64,000 nucleotides of DNA from Euleptes europaea (lineage: Eukaryota; Chordata; Lepidosauria; Squamata; Sphaerodactylidae). Every line of letters begins with the position of its first letter. Position 1 is the stretch's first letter. Of this stretch, positions 37,495-52,400 are shown piece by piece. The position numbers and the translations under genes are program-made. Location of the stretch: assembly GCF_029931775.1 (NCBI RefSeq), contig NC_079312.1:122882872-122946871 (forward strand), in the 5' to 3' direction. Under the pieces are notes generated by a model that searched no databases, was not told the DNA's origin, and worked only from the letters and a program-made list of their open reading frames with translations.

Positions 37495-40400
37495 GTAAGC
37501 CGGTGCAACAAATGACTAACTAATATCATGCCACACAACACAACTCCCACATTCTAGAAACTTAAATTGCTGTGATTGCACTGTGTCACTTGGAATCTAG
37601 GGGCAAAAATGCACGGTCGCTTTAGCCTCCTTTATTCCCTGTTTCAGCCAGGATTCAGCCAGGATTGAACGCATACATTTTCGCCGAATGTGCATTTGAT
37701 CCTGGCTGAAACAGGGAATAAAGGAGGCTAAAGCGACCATGCGTTTTCGCCCAGCTGTTTGACTGTTGAACCCCAAGAAGTATCCTGAATCTTGAGAATC
37801 TCAGCTTTCACTTAACAACATAATTTCTAGACCTAGGGTTGCCAGCTCCAGGTTGGGAAATACCTGGAGATTTGGGGGTGGAGCCTAAGGAGGGCAGGGT
37901 TTGGGGAGGGGAGGAACTTCAATGCAGTATAATGCCATAGAGTCCACCTTCCAAAGCGGCCATTTTCTCCAGGTGAACTGATCTCTCTTGCCTGGAAATC
38001 AGTTGTAAAAGTGGGAAATCTCCAGCTACTACCTGGAAGTTGGCAACCCTATCTAGACCTCATGATTGTACAGGGAAGACTGGGAAAGTGGGAAGGAGAA
38101 ACCAAACATTTCTAATCAGCACTGAAGGGCAATGTGTAGTGTATAGCATAGTGTGTGTGTGTGTGCTCATGCGCACCGACAGTGTGAGTCCTGTCATGGT
38201 ATTGATGGAGGAGGGTCTCCAAACTCCTCTATTTATCCTAATCCACCTATGCTTGACAACATCATAGAGCATCTAGTTCATGTTGCCTCAGACCAAGAGC
38301 TACCATTCATAGACTATGCCTTGCATTTGGACCAAATTCACTAGCCAGCTTGGTGTAATGGTTAAGAGCGGTGGTTTGGAACAGTGGACTCTGATCTGGA
38401 GAACCGGGTTTGATTCCCTACTCCTCCACATGAGCGGCGGAGGCTAATCTGGTGAACTGGATTTGTTTCCAGGGTGGCCTTGGGCTAGTCACACTCTCTC
38501 AGCCCCACCTACCTCACAGGGTGTATGTTGTTGTGAGGAGAGGAAGGGAAGATGATTGTAAGCTGGTTGGAGTCTCCCTTAAGTGGTAGTGAAAGTCGGC
38601 ATATAAAAACCAACTCTTCTTCTTCTATTTGGCAAACTTAATTTTGTTTGCAAGATTGATGAAAAAATAGTGGCTTCTGAACTTCTGCCAAACCAAGCAA
38701 CAAGCTAAGGATTAAGTAGGGTTAAAATGTACATAAATGTTATGTAGATTTGTCCACTATGCCCTACATATTCTGTGCAAAAAATGAGGCCCTTTTGTGG
38801 CAAAATACGGAATTTTTACAGCACATTTTCTAGAATTCTACTTTACAAAACTTCTCCATTCTTGACACACACAAAAAAATTAACAATAATCGATACATCA
38901 TATTTGTTCAAAGAGTTGTGTCCTCACACCATTCTTGTGATTCGGCTTGGGAAATCTGGGCCTAGAGGAATGACACTCAGGTGGATCCAGAATTAGTTGA
39001 AAAGCTGCCTCCACAAATGTGAAGTCTCAGATGATATAAATGGATCTATTTATAGCAGGGTGGTTATGCTGTAGGAGTGAGATCTAATTGCACGTACAGT
39101 AACTATCAGGTGGCAGCAAGAAGTTATAAATAGATTATTCTTTCTATAATCCAAAAAATATCCTTTAAATGCTGGGCTTTAAGGCTTGGAACAAGTAAAA
39201 ATGACATGTGCAGGGTTATCCTGAAGCTAAATTGTTTGCAGGCTTTTGGGCTAAGCACTTGAACAGGCAGCAATGGTTCAGTCAGTAGATGGGTACATAG
39301 CTACAAAGAGTGCCAGGGGAATCTAAGTGATCTTCATCAGTGGTATGGAGTTCTCTGTTAGGGCTTACTGTGTGTTGGGGGGTGCGTGTGGTGGATATAG
39401 GAGAAGTCAATGGACAGAAGTCCCGGCTCAGATGTACAACTTGGCAGACACCGTTGGGGAAGTTAGAAAAATATGGAGCAACAGGTTATACCGTTTTAAT
39501 TCCACAGTAGTGGGTTTGTAGAGCTTTGCATTGAATGTTCCTGGGCTGCAGCAAGATTGATAATGGAAGTAAAAAACATGGAAAGGGAAAGACAGTGTGA
39601 ACATGCAGAGGACAAGAAAAATGTAGCTTTTTTTCTGAAGGTGATAAGAATATTGTGTGAAATTATTGCCAAGAGTTGTACATACAGGTAATAGTGGCCA
39701 TTTATGCATGGGAGGTTTTGCCTTGGATTTGCTGCTTTCTAGATGCACATTTTCCCCATCTGAATTCTCAAAACTCTGCACGGGGGTTTATTTTTTAGTT
39801 TTGAGAATTCAGATGGGGAAAATGTGCATCTACACAGCAGCAAATCCAAGGCAAAACCTCCTATGCATAAATGGCCAGAATACGTTTTGGGGGGAAATAG
39901 TGCTGTATTTATGGCCTATAAGAATGTGGGTGAAGTTTTAAAAAGACTTGACAATCTTCTTTTGCTTAACTGAAATAAAGGTTTTCATCTTGATTTATCT
40001 TTCTTCCAGTATCCATTTCCCCTTTTGTTCTACATCAATTTTCAGTGCCCTTGCCATTTTCAGCTGATTAATGCCTCTAGAATTTGTTCTTTTCTTTCTG
40101 CAGGCACTACCCCAAAATAAGTTCGTTCTCTTCCTACATTTATTGTAACATTTTTCTTGTTGTTCAACCTCCCTTTTCCTGATTGACCTTCATCTGTTTT
40201 ATGCTTCTTTCCTCTTTAATGCATCTGGTCCTTAATTTTACATTGTAAGCCAGCGGGCAGGTCCTGTTTTATTTTTAATTTGATGATGGTAGCTTCTTTA
40301 TTAATCGTCATCTCTAGAGGAGAGGGAGTTCAAGAGGCTTTTATATGCTCTGTGAGTGGTAGGGCTGCAGCCTAAAAATGTAAGTGGCTAGAGCAGTTCA

Positions 40401-43400
40401 CAGTGCTTCCCACTGCAGTGAAAAGAGAATGTCCCAGGAGGTCCCAGGTTCAATCCCCGGTATCTCCAGTTAAAGGAACCAGGCAAGTAAGGTGATGTGA
40501 ACGACCCCTGCCTGAGATCCTGGAGAGCCACTGCCGGTCTGAGTAGACAATATTGACTTTGATGGACCAAGGGTCTGATTCAGTACAAGGCAGCTTCATG
40601 TGTTCATGTCTGTTGCCAGCCCAGGGCTAAGAGGAGAAGGATACTAATAACTGAACAACACACGTTTTGGATGAAACATCCCACAATGTTAAGATTATTT
40701 TACTCTACGTATGTTGTGCTCAGGACCATTGGTCAGATGAGCCTGAGATAAAAGGAAAGGAAAGGTTTTGGATGAAATGGCCACAACTGTTTACTGGCAA
40801 AAGCTGAAGCTGCATTGGCGTAGCATGGAAGCTGGTTCAGGGCATCGACCGACCCCAATGCGGGCGATGAGCACCTCCTACTCCCCGTGAGCCCGCAGGG
40901 AGTGGCCTGGGATGGCAGTACTGGGAAATACACCTGAGCATGAGCCACTTGGTCGTTCCCCCGCCACTTGGAAGGAGGCGACCTGGACCGCCCCCAAGCT
41001 GGGCATGTCCTACCTGAGCCTCCCCCAAAATCCCTTATCGGGATCCCCCAAACCGTGAAAAGGGGCCTGCAGGCCGCGTTTATTGGGGATGATTGAGGCC
41101 CCAGTTCCTGTAAAGGGAACCCCGATACTTAATTTTTCTGCTACCAAATCAGAGGGATTGGATCGTTCCTCTTGAACTATAGAGAATTGAGATCACACAC
41201 ACGCACAAAAGACACAAAGCATTTGTCTTTGTGTTAAACAATCTTTACTCTAACTCAGGGTAGGGAAAAATATCACTGGGATACAAAACAAATAATATCT
41301 GTCTACATTCTATGTTCCTATACTTGCCAAAAGCCTTTGGCAAGGCACTAAGCTTACTTATGAGTAGGCACCCTTAGCGAAAGGAGAGCCTCTCATTCTG
41401 CCTGCTTGGTTGTCAAGCAAAAAGTGGGGCAACTACTTTCTCTTCTAACAAAGAAATCGAAAGCAGTTGAACATGCAAAATAGTTGTATACCTGACCCTC
41501 GGGCACGATTGCAATGGCCACCACAAACTGGCCATTTGGTCAGTTACAATATTAACCCCTTAACTGTCTGACATGTAACAAAGCTCGCTCTCTAATACCC
41601 AACAGCGTTTCCCAAGAAACTGAACCAGCCCCATGCTAACACCGCCAAAGTTGTGACATAACAAGAATAACAAACAAGGGACAAAGCCGAAGGCAGACTG
41701 AAGACACCCGCTGAGCCTTCCCCCTTTTTATGCCAGGCAAGCAGACCACAGTGAAAACTGCTCCTTTGCCGTCCGCTCGCTCCAGCTAAGCCCCGCCCAT
41801 CACCAGGCTGCTGATAGGCTTGTTTAAGCCTACAATGCAGCCAGTAGGCTGAACGCCCACAGCCCTGAACAACAGCTGAGCATTGAGGCCGGGAGGCAAA
41901 AGCCGCACCCAAGCTTTGCTGCGGTGAGCGAAGCCTCGCTCGCCCCTGAAGCTTCCCCTTCGCCGCCTCCCCCACCCGGGCCACCAAAGTGGGCTCCAGG
42001 TAAGTCCTGGAATCCATGGTTTCATGTTGTCTGCATAGGTCCACTTGCCTAATTTTTCACACAGCATCCAGCTTAGCAGTTGTTGTGCCCTTGCTACTTG
42101 TACCACCTCATGGACTCAGTCTGTAAATAAATTTTAAGTGCTGGTATGCTCATTTATGCCCTGACCTGGATGGCCCAGGTTAGCCTGATCTTGTCAGATC
42201 TCAGAAGCTAAGTAGGGTCAGCCCTGGTTAGTATTTGGATGGGAGACCACCAAGGAAGACCAGGGCTGCTGTGCAGAGGAAGGCACTGGCAAACCACCTC
42301 TGTTAGTCTCTTGCCATGAAAACCCTAAAAGGGGTCGCCATAAGTCGGCTGCGACTTGATGGCACTTTACACACACACATGCTCAAATATATAGTTTATT
42401 GGTTGTAGTCAATGTATATGGAACATTTTCTCAGCTGTCTAAGGTTTCACTATTTGAACTGTAACCAAGGGTGTGCAGGTACACTTATTTGCAGAAGAAC
42501 TGTATTAACCCTGTTTCTTGCAAATTAACAAGAATACAAGTGTGTTGCTACAAGTCATATTAACCTGCTCTGTGGTTTGCTTTCTTTTCCAGAGTGCTCA
42601 CGAGTATTTCACACAGGTGGGGCTAGGCTAGTTCTGTGTGGTAAAGATTTGGACAAGTTAGAAGCTCTCTATGATGCTTTAAACAGCGCGGCTGATCCTC
42701 GTGCAGTGAGTATCCAGTCAAGACCTTAAAATCAGCAGGATTCTTCTGCATGAAGTGAGGCAGATGATAGAGAATACATGTTCACATTTTCCCACTGAAT
42801 AAATGTATTATGGACAGGTTAAGGGGTCTGCCTCAGGTTATGATGTAGATGTGCTTGCCGTTAAGAAATTTATGATATCCACGGAATATAAGACATGGTA
42901 ATTGGTGAGGTGTGGAGGTCATCTAGGTCGGCCTTCCACACTGAGGGCACCAACAATCATCCAACAGAATAATACTCATTTTGTTTTTTTTAAAAGAGAG
43001 TGGCCTATGATCTTTCATGTTATAATGTGATGTAAGTAGAAAGCATTGTAAATAGAGTATATCATATCAGTGCAGTTAGAATAAGGAATAAGCAACTTCA
43101 ATAAGATATCTCTGAATGGTTAAAGCATAGTTAAAGCATTATGAAGCATAGTTAGGGAACATTTTTGGTGTGGATTTCACATTGCCAATTTTAAAACAAC
43201 CATTATATATAACACACCTATATGCTTTGTGCACTTCACAAAAGCATACACGTGGTCTTTCTTTGTAGCCATTTTTGCATGGTTAATTTTGATGCTCGCT
43301 CAAAGCTCTTTTTTAAAATGCGACTTTAAAAATGCCTATTCACGGTCCCAACGCAAAAGGAGAAATTCCACACACCCCTCACCTACTCCTTTGTTCCTGT

Positions 43401-46400
43401 TTGCATAGCCATTAGCATTTGCATAGCTAACGCGCCTCTGTTGTTTTGCATAGTTCCTTGAGGGGGACTCTTCGCAGCAAACACCAAAGGTCACGTTAAA
43501 TGGGCTCTTTACTAATGCGAAGCTGGTATGTGCCGGCTTCACAGTCACTTCTGGAATGACCATTCAGAGTGCAAAATTCAAAAAAATATGCGGGGCAATT
43601 CAGCCTGGAACGCGCTGCTAATTACCATGCAAAAATGTCCACTGTGTTTTTAAAAGGTCAGTTCAATGCATATTTTGTCCAACCAGTTGAGCCAAGTATG
43701 AGGTCAGGCAGATGTGCAAAGTGAGAACAGGGTAAGTCCAGATATAGTCAGCAACAAGTTGCATGATCATGAAAAGTGCCACCTTGATCAAAGGAATTGA
43801 AGCTAACTATATTTATAATGTTTACACAATAGTGTAGAGCCCCGTGGTGCAGAGTGGTAAGCTGCAGTACTGCAGTCAAAAGCTCTGCTCACGACCTGAG
43901 TTCAATCCTGATGGAAGTCAGTTTCAGGTAGCCGGCTCAAGGTTGACTCAGCCTTCCATCCTTCTGAGGTTGGTAAAATGAGTACCCAGCTTGCTGGGGG
44001 TAAAGGGAAGATGACTGGGGAAGGCACTGGCAAACCACCCCTAGTAAAATGTCGGGATGTGACGTCACCCCATGGGTCAGTAATGACCCAGTGCTTGCAC
44101 AGGGGACTGCCTTTACCTTTTTAAACAATAGTGTGCACTTCAGCAGTTTGCTGTTACAATCATTTAAAATTTGCTTCATGGTAATCTGATCTGGTAAACC
44201 TAGACGTGGTATTATACATAAAGCTGTCCAGAAGACTATTATACCAAATGATCCATCAATTGATTTGCTTTCTAAAATTTATGGAAGATGTCCCATTTTT
44301 ATATATTGTCTTCTTCTTCAAACAGAATGTGGAAACAGCTCCATGCTACAGGTAATGGTACACTGCAACAACAAAGTGTTGTTTCTTTTGTAGACGTTCA
44401 CACCGAAGCTTGTCCTTCTAGATCTCTCTGATGTAAACTGTGTCCAAGATGTAGCTAAAGAAATCCTTGACTGCTATGGATGTATTGATATACTCATTAA
44501 CAACGCTAGTGCAAAGGTGAAGGGAACAGTGCAGAATATCTCCCTGGAGGTTGACCAAAAGATTATGGATGCCAACTATTTTGGACCTATAACTCTCACC
44601 AAAGGTATTACTTGAAACAATGCCCCTTTAAAATCCTGTTGCAAGGGCCAATTAATACACTACAGGCATATACACATTACAAACTTTTATTCTAGTTTCA
44701 CTGTCATGGCTTTCTCCAAAGAATTCTAGTTCTAGTTTAGCAAGGGTGATGAGAATTTTGTGATACAGCTTCCTATCCCCCCCCTAAAGAACTACAGGTC
44801 ACAGGGCTGAAAGAAACCCATTTAAGCCTGTTGTGGCACAAGCTCTTAATGTTTAATGACTTCAACTAGCATAGGTGGTTTTAAATCCCATTGATACAAG
44901 CCAGTTTCAGATAATTATACATCCATATTCTCTAGTGCAGTATTAAGGGCTGCCACCTCCAGGTAATAGCTGGAGATCTCCTGCTATTACAACTGATCTA
45001 CAACCGATAGAGATCAGTTCGCCTGGAGAAAATGGCTACTTTGGCAGTTGGATTCTATGGCATATGGAATCCCTCCCCTCTTCAGGCTCCACTCCAAAAA
45101 CCTCCTGCCGGTGGCAAAGAGGGACTTGGCAACCCTAGCAGTATTGGAGATGTGCTTCTCAACGGGCCATATGATGCAGCTTTAAGTCAATGACTATGCT
45201 TCATGTGCTTAGTGAACCCAGTTACTGCTTTTAAAAAATAAATAGTTCAAAACATTCATGGAAAATTGTCATTTAGATGTCCAAAGAGATTGCACATTAT
45301 ATTGCAAGGATTACCCATGGCTAGCACGCAGGAAGATGGAAACCTTCGTGGTATTAAAGGGACAGGGTTTGCACATATCTATGCTAGAATAGATGGACAT
45401 TGATAGGATCTTGCAAAACACTTCTTAAGTAATCTCTGTTCACTCCTCCAACCTCTGCTTTTGTTTATCTAATACATACTGCAAACTCTCTAGGCAGAGA
45501 CTGCATTATAACAATTGTTTGTACTATAATGATATTTAAAATTAAGTTCAGTGAAGCCCTGATTATATATGTTATTGGGTTTAAAAACTATCATCAACCC
45601 CTACATTTCTCTGACCCTGATTTTAACTGATCCAGGCACTGAAAACAAACACTAGGATTGAAGTTTAAATAATTAATCTCACACTAATTTTCTGTCATCT
45701 TTCACCTTCAGCTCTTCTTCCCAACATGATCTCCAGAAGAACTGGTCAAATTGTGTTGGTCAATAATATCCAGGGGAAATTGGGAGTCCCTTTTCGTGCA
45801 GCCTGTAAGTTTACAAGTCTACATGACAACTATTTATTACATTATTTAATTGTCATTGAATATAGTATGTTGTGGCTTCACAAAATCCATTTGATGGCCA
45901 AGCCAGGGAATTCTGGGCCCTCTAGGGAAAAGCAAGAGTCTGCTTTACTACAGCATATACCTTAATTTCAGTTGGACGTCACAGTCTGACTGGAGAACCT
46001 CACCACTCACCACTCACCCTTTGGTTGGAGGGTTCTGTCAGGTATTGCAGAGTATTACATTGTTTTGTGCTGTCTTTCATACATCTGTATTATGAAGCAT
46101 TACAATATCTGCTTATGTACATTACAATATCTGCTCATTAAACGTTACTCCACTTTTTCTAACTGCCGTGGACCAGCTGACAACTGGCTAGCTGTTCTTA
46201 GTTGCAACTCTCTGTATGCTGCAATATTTAAAGATATACTATCAACTCATCTATCCCTATGTTCAGTAACATGGTAAAACATCTATAGCTATTTAGAACA
46301 AAATAAGATTAATAGTTCATATTATTTTAATCCATTAATATATTAGCAATTTTCAATAAGCCTTTGAGGATGTCCTCTTCTTACTGGACCTGAATGTATC

Positions 46401-49400
46401 AGGTGTTTAGCGCCATCTGTACTTGAATCCCCATTGGCAACCACTGTTGCAGTGTTCAAGTTTTTCTCTTGAGTCGGAAGCCCACATTCATAATTGACTT
46501 CCCTTTCTTCAAGTACTAGCCTGAGATGACCTGCTATTACAACTGATCTCCAGCTGACAGAGATCAGTTCACATGGAGAAAATGGCCACTTTGGCGATTG
46601 GACTCTATGGCATTGAAGTCTCTCCCCTCCCCAAACCCCGCTCTCCTCAGGCTCTGCCCCAAAAAACTCCTCCCAGTGGCAAAGAGGGACCTGGCAACCC
46701 TACTTCCCTTATCTCCCCATATTTTCCACTGAGTTACCTCATTTTAGCTTTTTCCTTTCATGGGGGGTGTAAATCCCTATCATATAACAACTTCTAATTT
46801 ATTTTCTATTTCATTTTTATTAAATTCTCTTTTAATGACTATTTTCTAATTCATTCTAATTCATTCGTCTGATGTCTGGCTTTCCTGCCAAATAACATCT
46901 TCACAAGTGACCACCTTATGTTTGTATTAATTTGTAGCCAGTACATAATATCTCTTGCTCTCCTTGTAGACTACTCCATTCCCAAATGACTTCCATGTTT
47001 CCATGCTTACATGCCTCTTCTAGATTAAAGAGCACCACTATCCTGTTACCTTTTAAAAGAACCTCATCAAGAACATTTAGTTCATTGCTAATATTCATAT
47101 AAGGTGATGGAATCTTCTTTTCAGCATACCGAGACTGAACTGATTAATTATTTGCCACTATGTGACGTTTAGCATCCTGCCTCAGCAAAAACTTTCCCCC
47201 ATTCTGTCATCAATATTTGTTGGTTCAATAGAGTAATAGTTCAGTATCCAATGTTTCTAAATTCATTTGCCTCAACATAACCCCCAGATTATGTGTCTGC
47301 AACAATCAATAATCTTCCCTGATTATAAAACAATTTTAAAAACGTACAATTGCAGTTGAACAAATAACCTTTGTAAATGTGGTGGTGGAGGAGGAGGTGG
47401 TGGTGGTGGTGGTGGTAGGTGGGGCTGAGAGAGATGTGACTAGCCCAAGGTCACCCAGCTGGCTTCATGTGTAGGAGTGGGGAAACCAACCTGGTCCACC
47501 AGATTAGCATCTGCCGCTTATGTGGAGAAGTGGGGAATCAAACCTGGTTCTCCAGATTAGAGTCCACTGCTCCAAACCACCCACTGCTCTTAACCATTAC
47601 ACTACACATCCATTTTATTATTTGGCATATGAACTGGAACAGTAATGTAAAAGAAAGGATTTTTCAAGTAATCATGGTTTTCAACTTCCTGTACATGGAA
47701 AGACAGTACTGAGCCCAAATATCAGAAAAGCCGAGGGAGGAAACAGTATAATGTCTTTTTTTTCCTTTTCATTTTATGATGCCATGTTCTTTATTCCTAG
47801 ATGCTGCTTCAAAGCATGCTGCACTGGGATTCTTTGACTGCTTGAGAGCCGAGCTGCAAGAATTTGGTGTCTGTGTCAGTACCGTGACTCCAAGTTTCAT
47901 ACGCTCATACCATGTTCAACCACAGCCTAGCAAATCAGACTCTTCAATATGGAAATGTAAGCTTCACATAATACATTGAAGTGAAGATGAGGGTGAAGGG
48001 GGAAGTGGGAGAGAAGTTGATTTGAATAGGCCAGTGTGGCTGTGAAGGTGAAATGAGTCCTTGGCCTTTTATGCACGGGTTGTTTCCATGGCGATCACCC
48101 CTCCCCTTGACTACTTCGGGGCTTTGTTTTCATTATGCACATCTTTCCTGACCTTTAGAAGCCACTTCGCTCTCTCCCCTTTGGGGAGGGGCTGTGGCTC
48201 AGTGGCAGAGCATCTGCTTGGCATGCAGATGGACTAAGGTGTTGGGAGAATTTTTCCTGCTTCTCTCTTTTCTCGGTTCTTTTTATAATTGGAATTTCTC
48301 TGGGTGCTTTACTCACCAAAAGCAAGGACAAGAGGATGTGAGAGGAAAGACAGACCTTTCATACACACTTTGCTCAAACATCACATTAAACATGTACCAG
48401 TAAAACATGCAGTTTATTGTACTTACAAGAGAATATAAAGCAAAGAAGAAAACAACACTGTTTTAGGAAAATATATAAGACATAACTTAACAAACCCACA
48501 CACATTTGATGTACAGACAAACAGTTACAGAGGCCTATGGGTCACTTCTAAAGAGAGAGACAGAGATGGCAACCATTCAATGGGTCTGTGGTCTCTCCGT
48601 GGAAGGACGACGACTGGACAACTGGACTAGCTTTTTATAGCCTAAACCGTGAGAGAGGGTTTCAAACGACCCCCTCCTCCCAAATTCTCCAGGAGATGAG
48701 GTTTTACAAATCATGACTACAAGTTGTTTGGAAATATCCTGTTCCAAAATAAGTTTTCCATGTCCAGGTCTCTGATAAACTGCCTGTTCTGCCCGTCAAC
48801 CAGTGTACAAAAACAATTTCCTTCATTCATAAGCAGAAAATCTTGCTGCCTGTTTAAATGACCTTGTTACTCTAAACATGATTTGGAGCACTTAATGTGC
48901 TTTGGGTGACTAGCTCCTAGCAATGCAATCTCCTATGCCCTTTAGGGTCAAGATCCTAATTGGAGATGGGGTCAGCTAAAAGTCAGGTCTTCATATGGCT
49001 TCTACGCTACAGATTAATAAAATTGGTTCTTCTTAAGCCAAACCAATATAAAAGAATTCTCGCTAAAGTCCCCCATTTTTGGGTTAAGAAGAACCCAAAC
49101 TACTGATGGATTGACACAAGCATGTGACTTGCAGGCTGTGGTCTAAAAAGTATAAATATTGCTGGCATACAATTTGAGAGGCAATAAAGCATAATCATAA
49201 CAGTAACAGAAATAACTAATATCAAATTATAATGTACACAAGTATGTTAACCCATCCTGTTAAACTTGGAAACCAATTCTGTAAATGAAAAATAATCCTG
49301 GGGTTTGTATTTGCATAAGTGTCAGGTTGTGCAGGTCGCCTTCATTTTCTCTATCAGCTAGCTGCTGAAACCATTCTATACATCCTATTTCCTTAACTTA

Positions 49401-52400
49401 TTGGACACCTCCCTTACACTTTCTAATATATTCTCCTATCCGCATACCATCATTGTGTGGAGCACTTCCAAAGCTCCTCTTCTAACGTGTGTGTGGGCGT
49501 TGCAAGGTGGGACGAGGTTGCTGGGTTTGTGAATAGATGTGATATATATTGGGACCGTTTTATTACAATACTGAGGTCCCCCATTTGGTCATAACAAATG
49601 CTTGCTTTGCATAAACACAAGGGTCTGATTCAGTATAAGGCAGCTTCATGTGTTCCCCGTGTTTCCCTTGCGTTTCCTGGATGCTGTTTCTGGCTGCATC
49701 CATAAAACATGGGGGAAATGCGGGAACAGAGCAAAGTGACTTCTAAAGGCTGGGAAAGACTTGTGTAATGAAAACAAAGCCCCGAAGTAGTCGGGAGGTA
49801 GGGTGATCACCATGGAAACAACCTGTGCATAAAAGGCCATAGTGAGTCTGTGCTAGGGTTGCCAGGTGCATGCAACATCGATGCCTCAACATCACTCTGA
49901 GATAAAACCCAGAAGTGACGTCACTGACGCTCTAGCATTTTGCCAGGCCATATGTAGAAATGGAAGTGATGTCACCAACACACTATGATTTTGTCTATCT
50001 CTACACAGAGATCAGTAAAGCCCTACAGCATCAGTGATGTTATTTTGAGTTTTAGCTGGACATTAATGCATTGATAATATCCCTCCCCATCCCACCCCCA
50101 CTGCTCATTCTAGCAGTGGCGAGGGCTGGGAGGCACAGGTGGGAGAACCTCTGCCATAGTGGATAAGTGCAGATGTTATGAGTGTGCACTAAATGTGCAT
50201 ACCAGAGGCAGCAAAATTATATCCACTCCCCCCACCACCCCACATCATATTTGCCCAGAAGCTCTATGTGTTTAAGCTCTGTACTTTTCATTTTTTATCA
50301 ATTAATTAATTTATATCCCGCTCTTCTGCCCAGTGGGGATTTAAAGTAGCTTTAATCATTGTTTTCCATTCTCTTACAACAATAACCCTGTGAGGTAGGC
50401 CAGGCTGCGAGTTTGTGATGGGCTCAAGGTCACCCAGCAAGCTTCCATGGCAGAAGTGGGGATCGAACCCAGGTTTTCCAGAATCCTATTCCAATTTTCC
50501 CCTATGGAACACCAGCCTCTACACCATGCCACTGGCAAGCTTGTTTCCACCTGCAAAAAGAAAACTTGTATGCCTATAGTTTTCACATTCATAAATTCTG
50601 TAAAGACATTATGCTCAGGCATGGGGATAACTGCCACAGGGCAGCTGTGTTTGGCTCTTGTAGCAAAGTAAAAGAGGTGGCACCTTTAAGACTAACAAAG
50701 TTTATTCCTGCAGAAGCTTTCATGAGTCAGCCCTCACTTCTTCAGATGCGTATGAAATGGATCTTTTACACAGGTTTTATAACCAAAATCACAGGGAAAA
50801 CGGGGGAGAGGGACTGGGGCAGAAATCATTCAGGGGTGAGTCCCTATGGTAAGGAACTGGAAGACAATGTGGTCACAGGTTCCAGCCATCCATGGGGTTC
50901 AGTTAGACTAGGCTTGGCAATCTCCAGGTGGGACCTGGAGATTTCCCAGAATTACAGCTGTTCTCCAGGCCAGAGAGATCAGTTGCCCTGGAGAAAATAC
51001 TTGCGTTGGAAGGTAGACTATGCCATCATTCCCCACTGAAGCCCCTTCCCAAGCTCTACCCCCAAATCTCTAGGAATTGCCTAATCAGGAGTTGGCAACC
51101 CTGTCAGTTACCCTTCACTCCTTATCTGTAACCAGTTTGATTTTAGATTTAAAGGTCCAAGCAGGGGAAGGAGGGAGACTTGGATTATCTCTTTATATTG
51201 TTTTCAGCAGCATCAGCTGGGAGAGGGAGTTGGCCTTGGAGCCCACAGCTTCTGATTCAAACCTACATCAGCTGGTCAAGGGAAGGGAGTGATGCTGGAA
51301 GCCTCCTTTATACTTTCCCCCTTTGTTTTCTACAGTGCTTCTAATTCTCATAGACAATGAGTGGACCACTGTAAAGAAACGCTTCAAGCTTGCTGATATG
51401 AAAGAAGAAGGATAGGGTTGCCAACCTCTAGGTAGTAGCTGGAGATCTCCTGCTATTACAACTGATCTCCTGCCGATAGAGATCAGTTCACCTGGAGGAA
51501 ATGGCCACTTTGGCAATTAGACTCTATGGCATTGAAGTCCCTCCCCAAACCCTACACTCCTCAGGCTCCACCCCAAAAACCTCCCACCGGTGGTGAAGAG
51601 GGACCTGGCAACCCTATTTAAGGAGGTGTGTGGTAGGAGCAGAAGGTGCTTCCCTGAAGCTCAGCCCCTGGGTTGGTGGTGGGGAGTAAATACTCTGCTT
51701 TGAGTTTACCTCCCTCACTGCCAACGCCAGCCACCTGATTCAGAGGGCCTTGGGGGGAAAGCAAGTCAGTTTCTCTTTCAGCTTTTCTTTTCTTTTTTTT
51801 CCTCTAGCCACTTCCAGATGTATTTTTGTAGTACCACTGACATTGGTTATGGGTGTTTCTAGGCTACCCTCAAAACGGTGGTCATGATCTCATCAGCAGA
51901 AGGAACAGATTGTAGCAGATCTTTCCCTTCCCCACATCAGTCATTTCTAACTGCAGGAAAGTTGATTCCCACGGTTGCAGGACCCACACTGAGTAATAGC
52001 TACGCTGGTTGGGAGACTGCAGTTGAGAGGAAGAAGAGGACGAAACTTTTCTGCGTTTTCCATCATTGCAGTGGTGGTGGTGGAAAGTGGTGGAAAGTCA
52101 CAATGGACTAATGACAACCCCATAGGCAAGAGACGTAGAGGTGGCTTGCCATTGCCTGCCTCAGTGTGGGCTGAGAGAGTTCTGAGAGAACTGTGACTGG
52201 CCCAAGGTCACCCAGCAGGCTTCGTGAGGAGGAGTGGGCAATCGAACCCGGTTCTTCAGATTAGAGTCTGCTGCTCTTAACCACTGCCCCACGCTGGCTT
52301 GCAATAATTTCCCATCATTTCAAAAAGTTTTATCATTTTTTAAAATCTGTTTTCCTTAGAATGGTGTGGGCTCACTCCAACGCATTCAAGTGATGTCTTT

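Larger units (their letters stand above)
48063..49838. mobile_element. Foldback MITE, copy P1c, hosting SINE and LTR
   Basis: Outer ends GGCCTTTTATGCACGGGTTG and its inverse are almost perfect for 28 bp. The element is interrupted at about 48183 by a tRNA-Ala-like SINE (48184-48239 and 49620-49655), itself split by the LTR. Confidence 0.85.
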
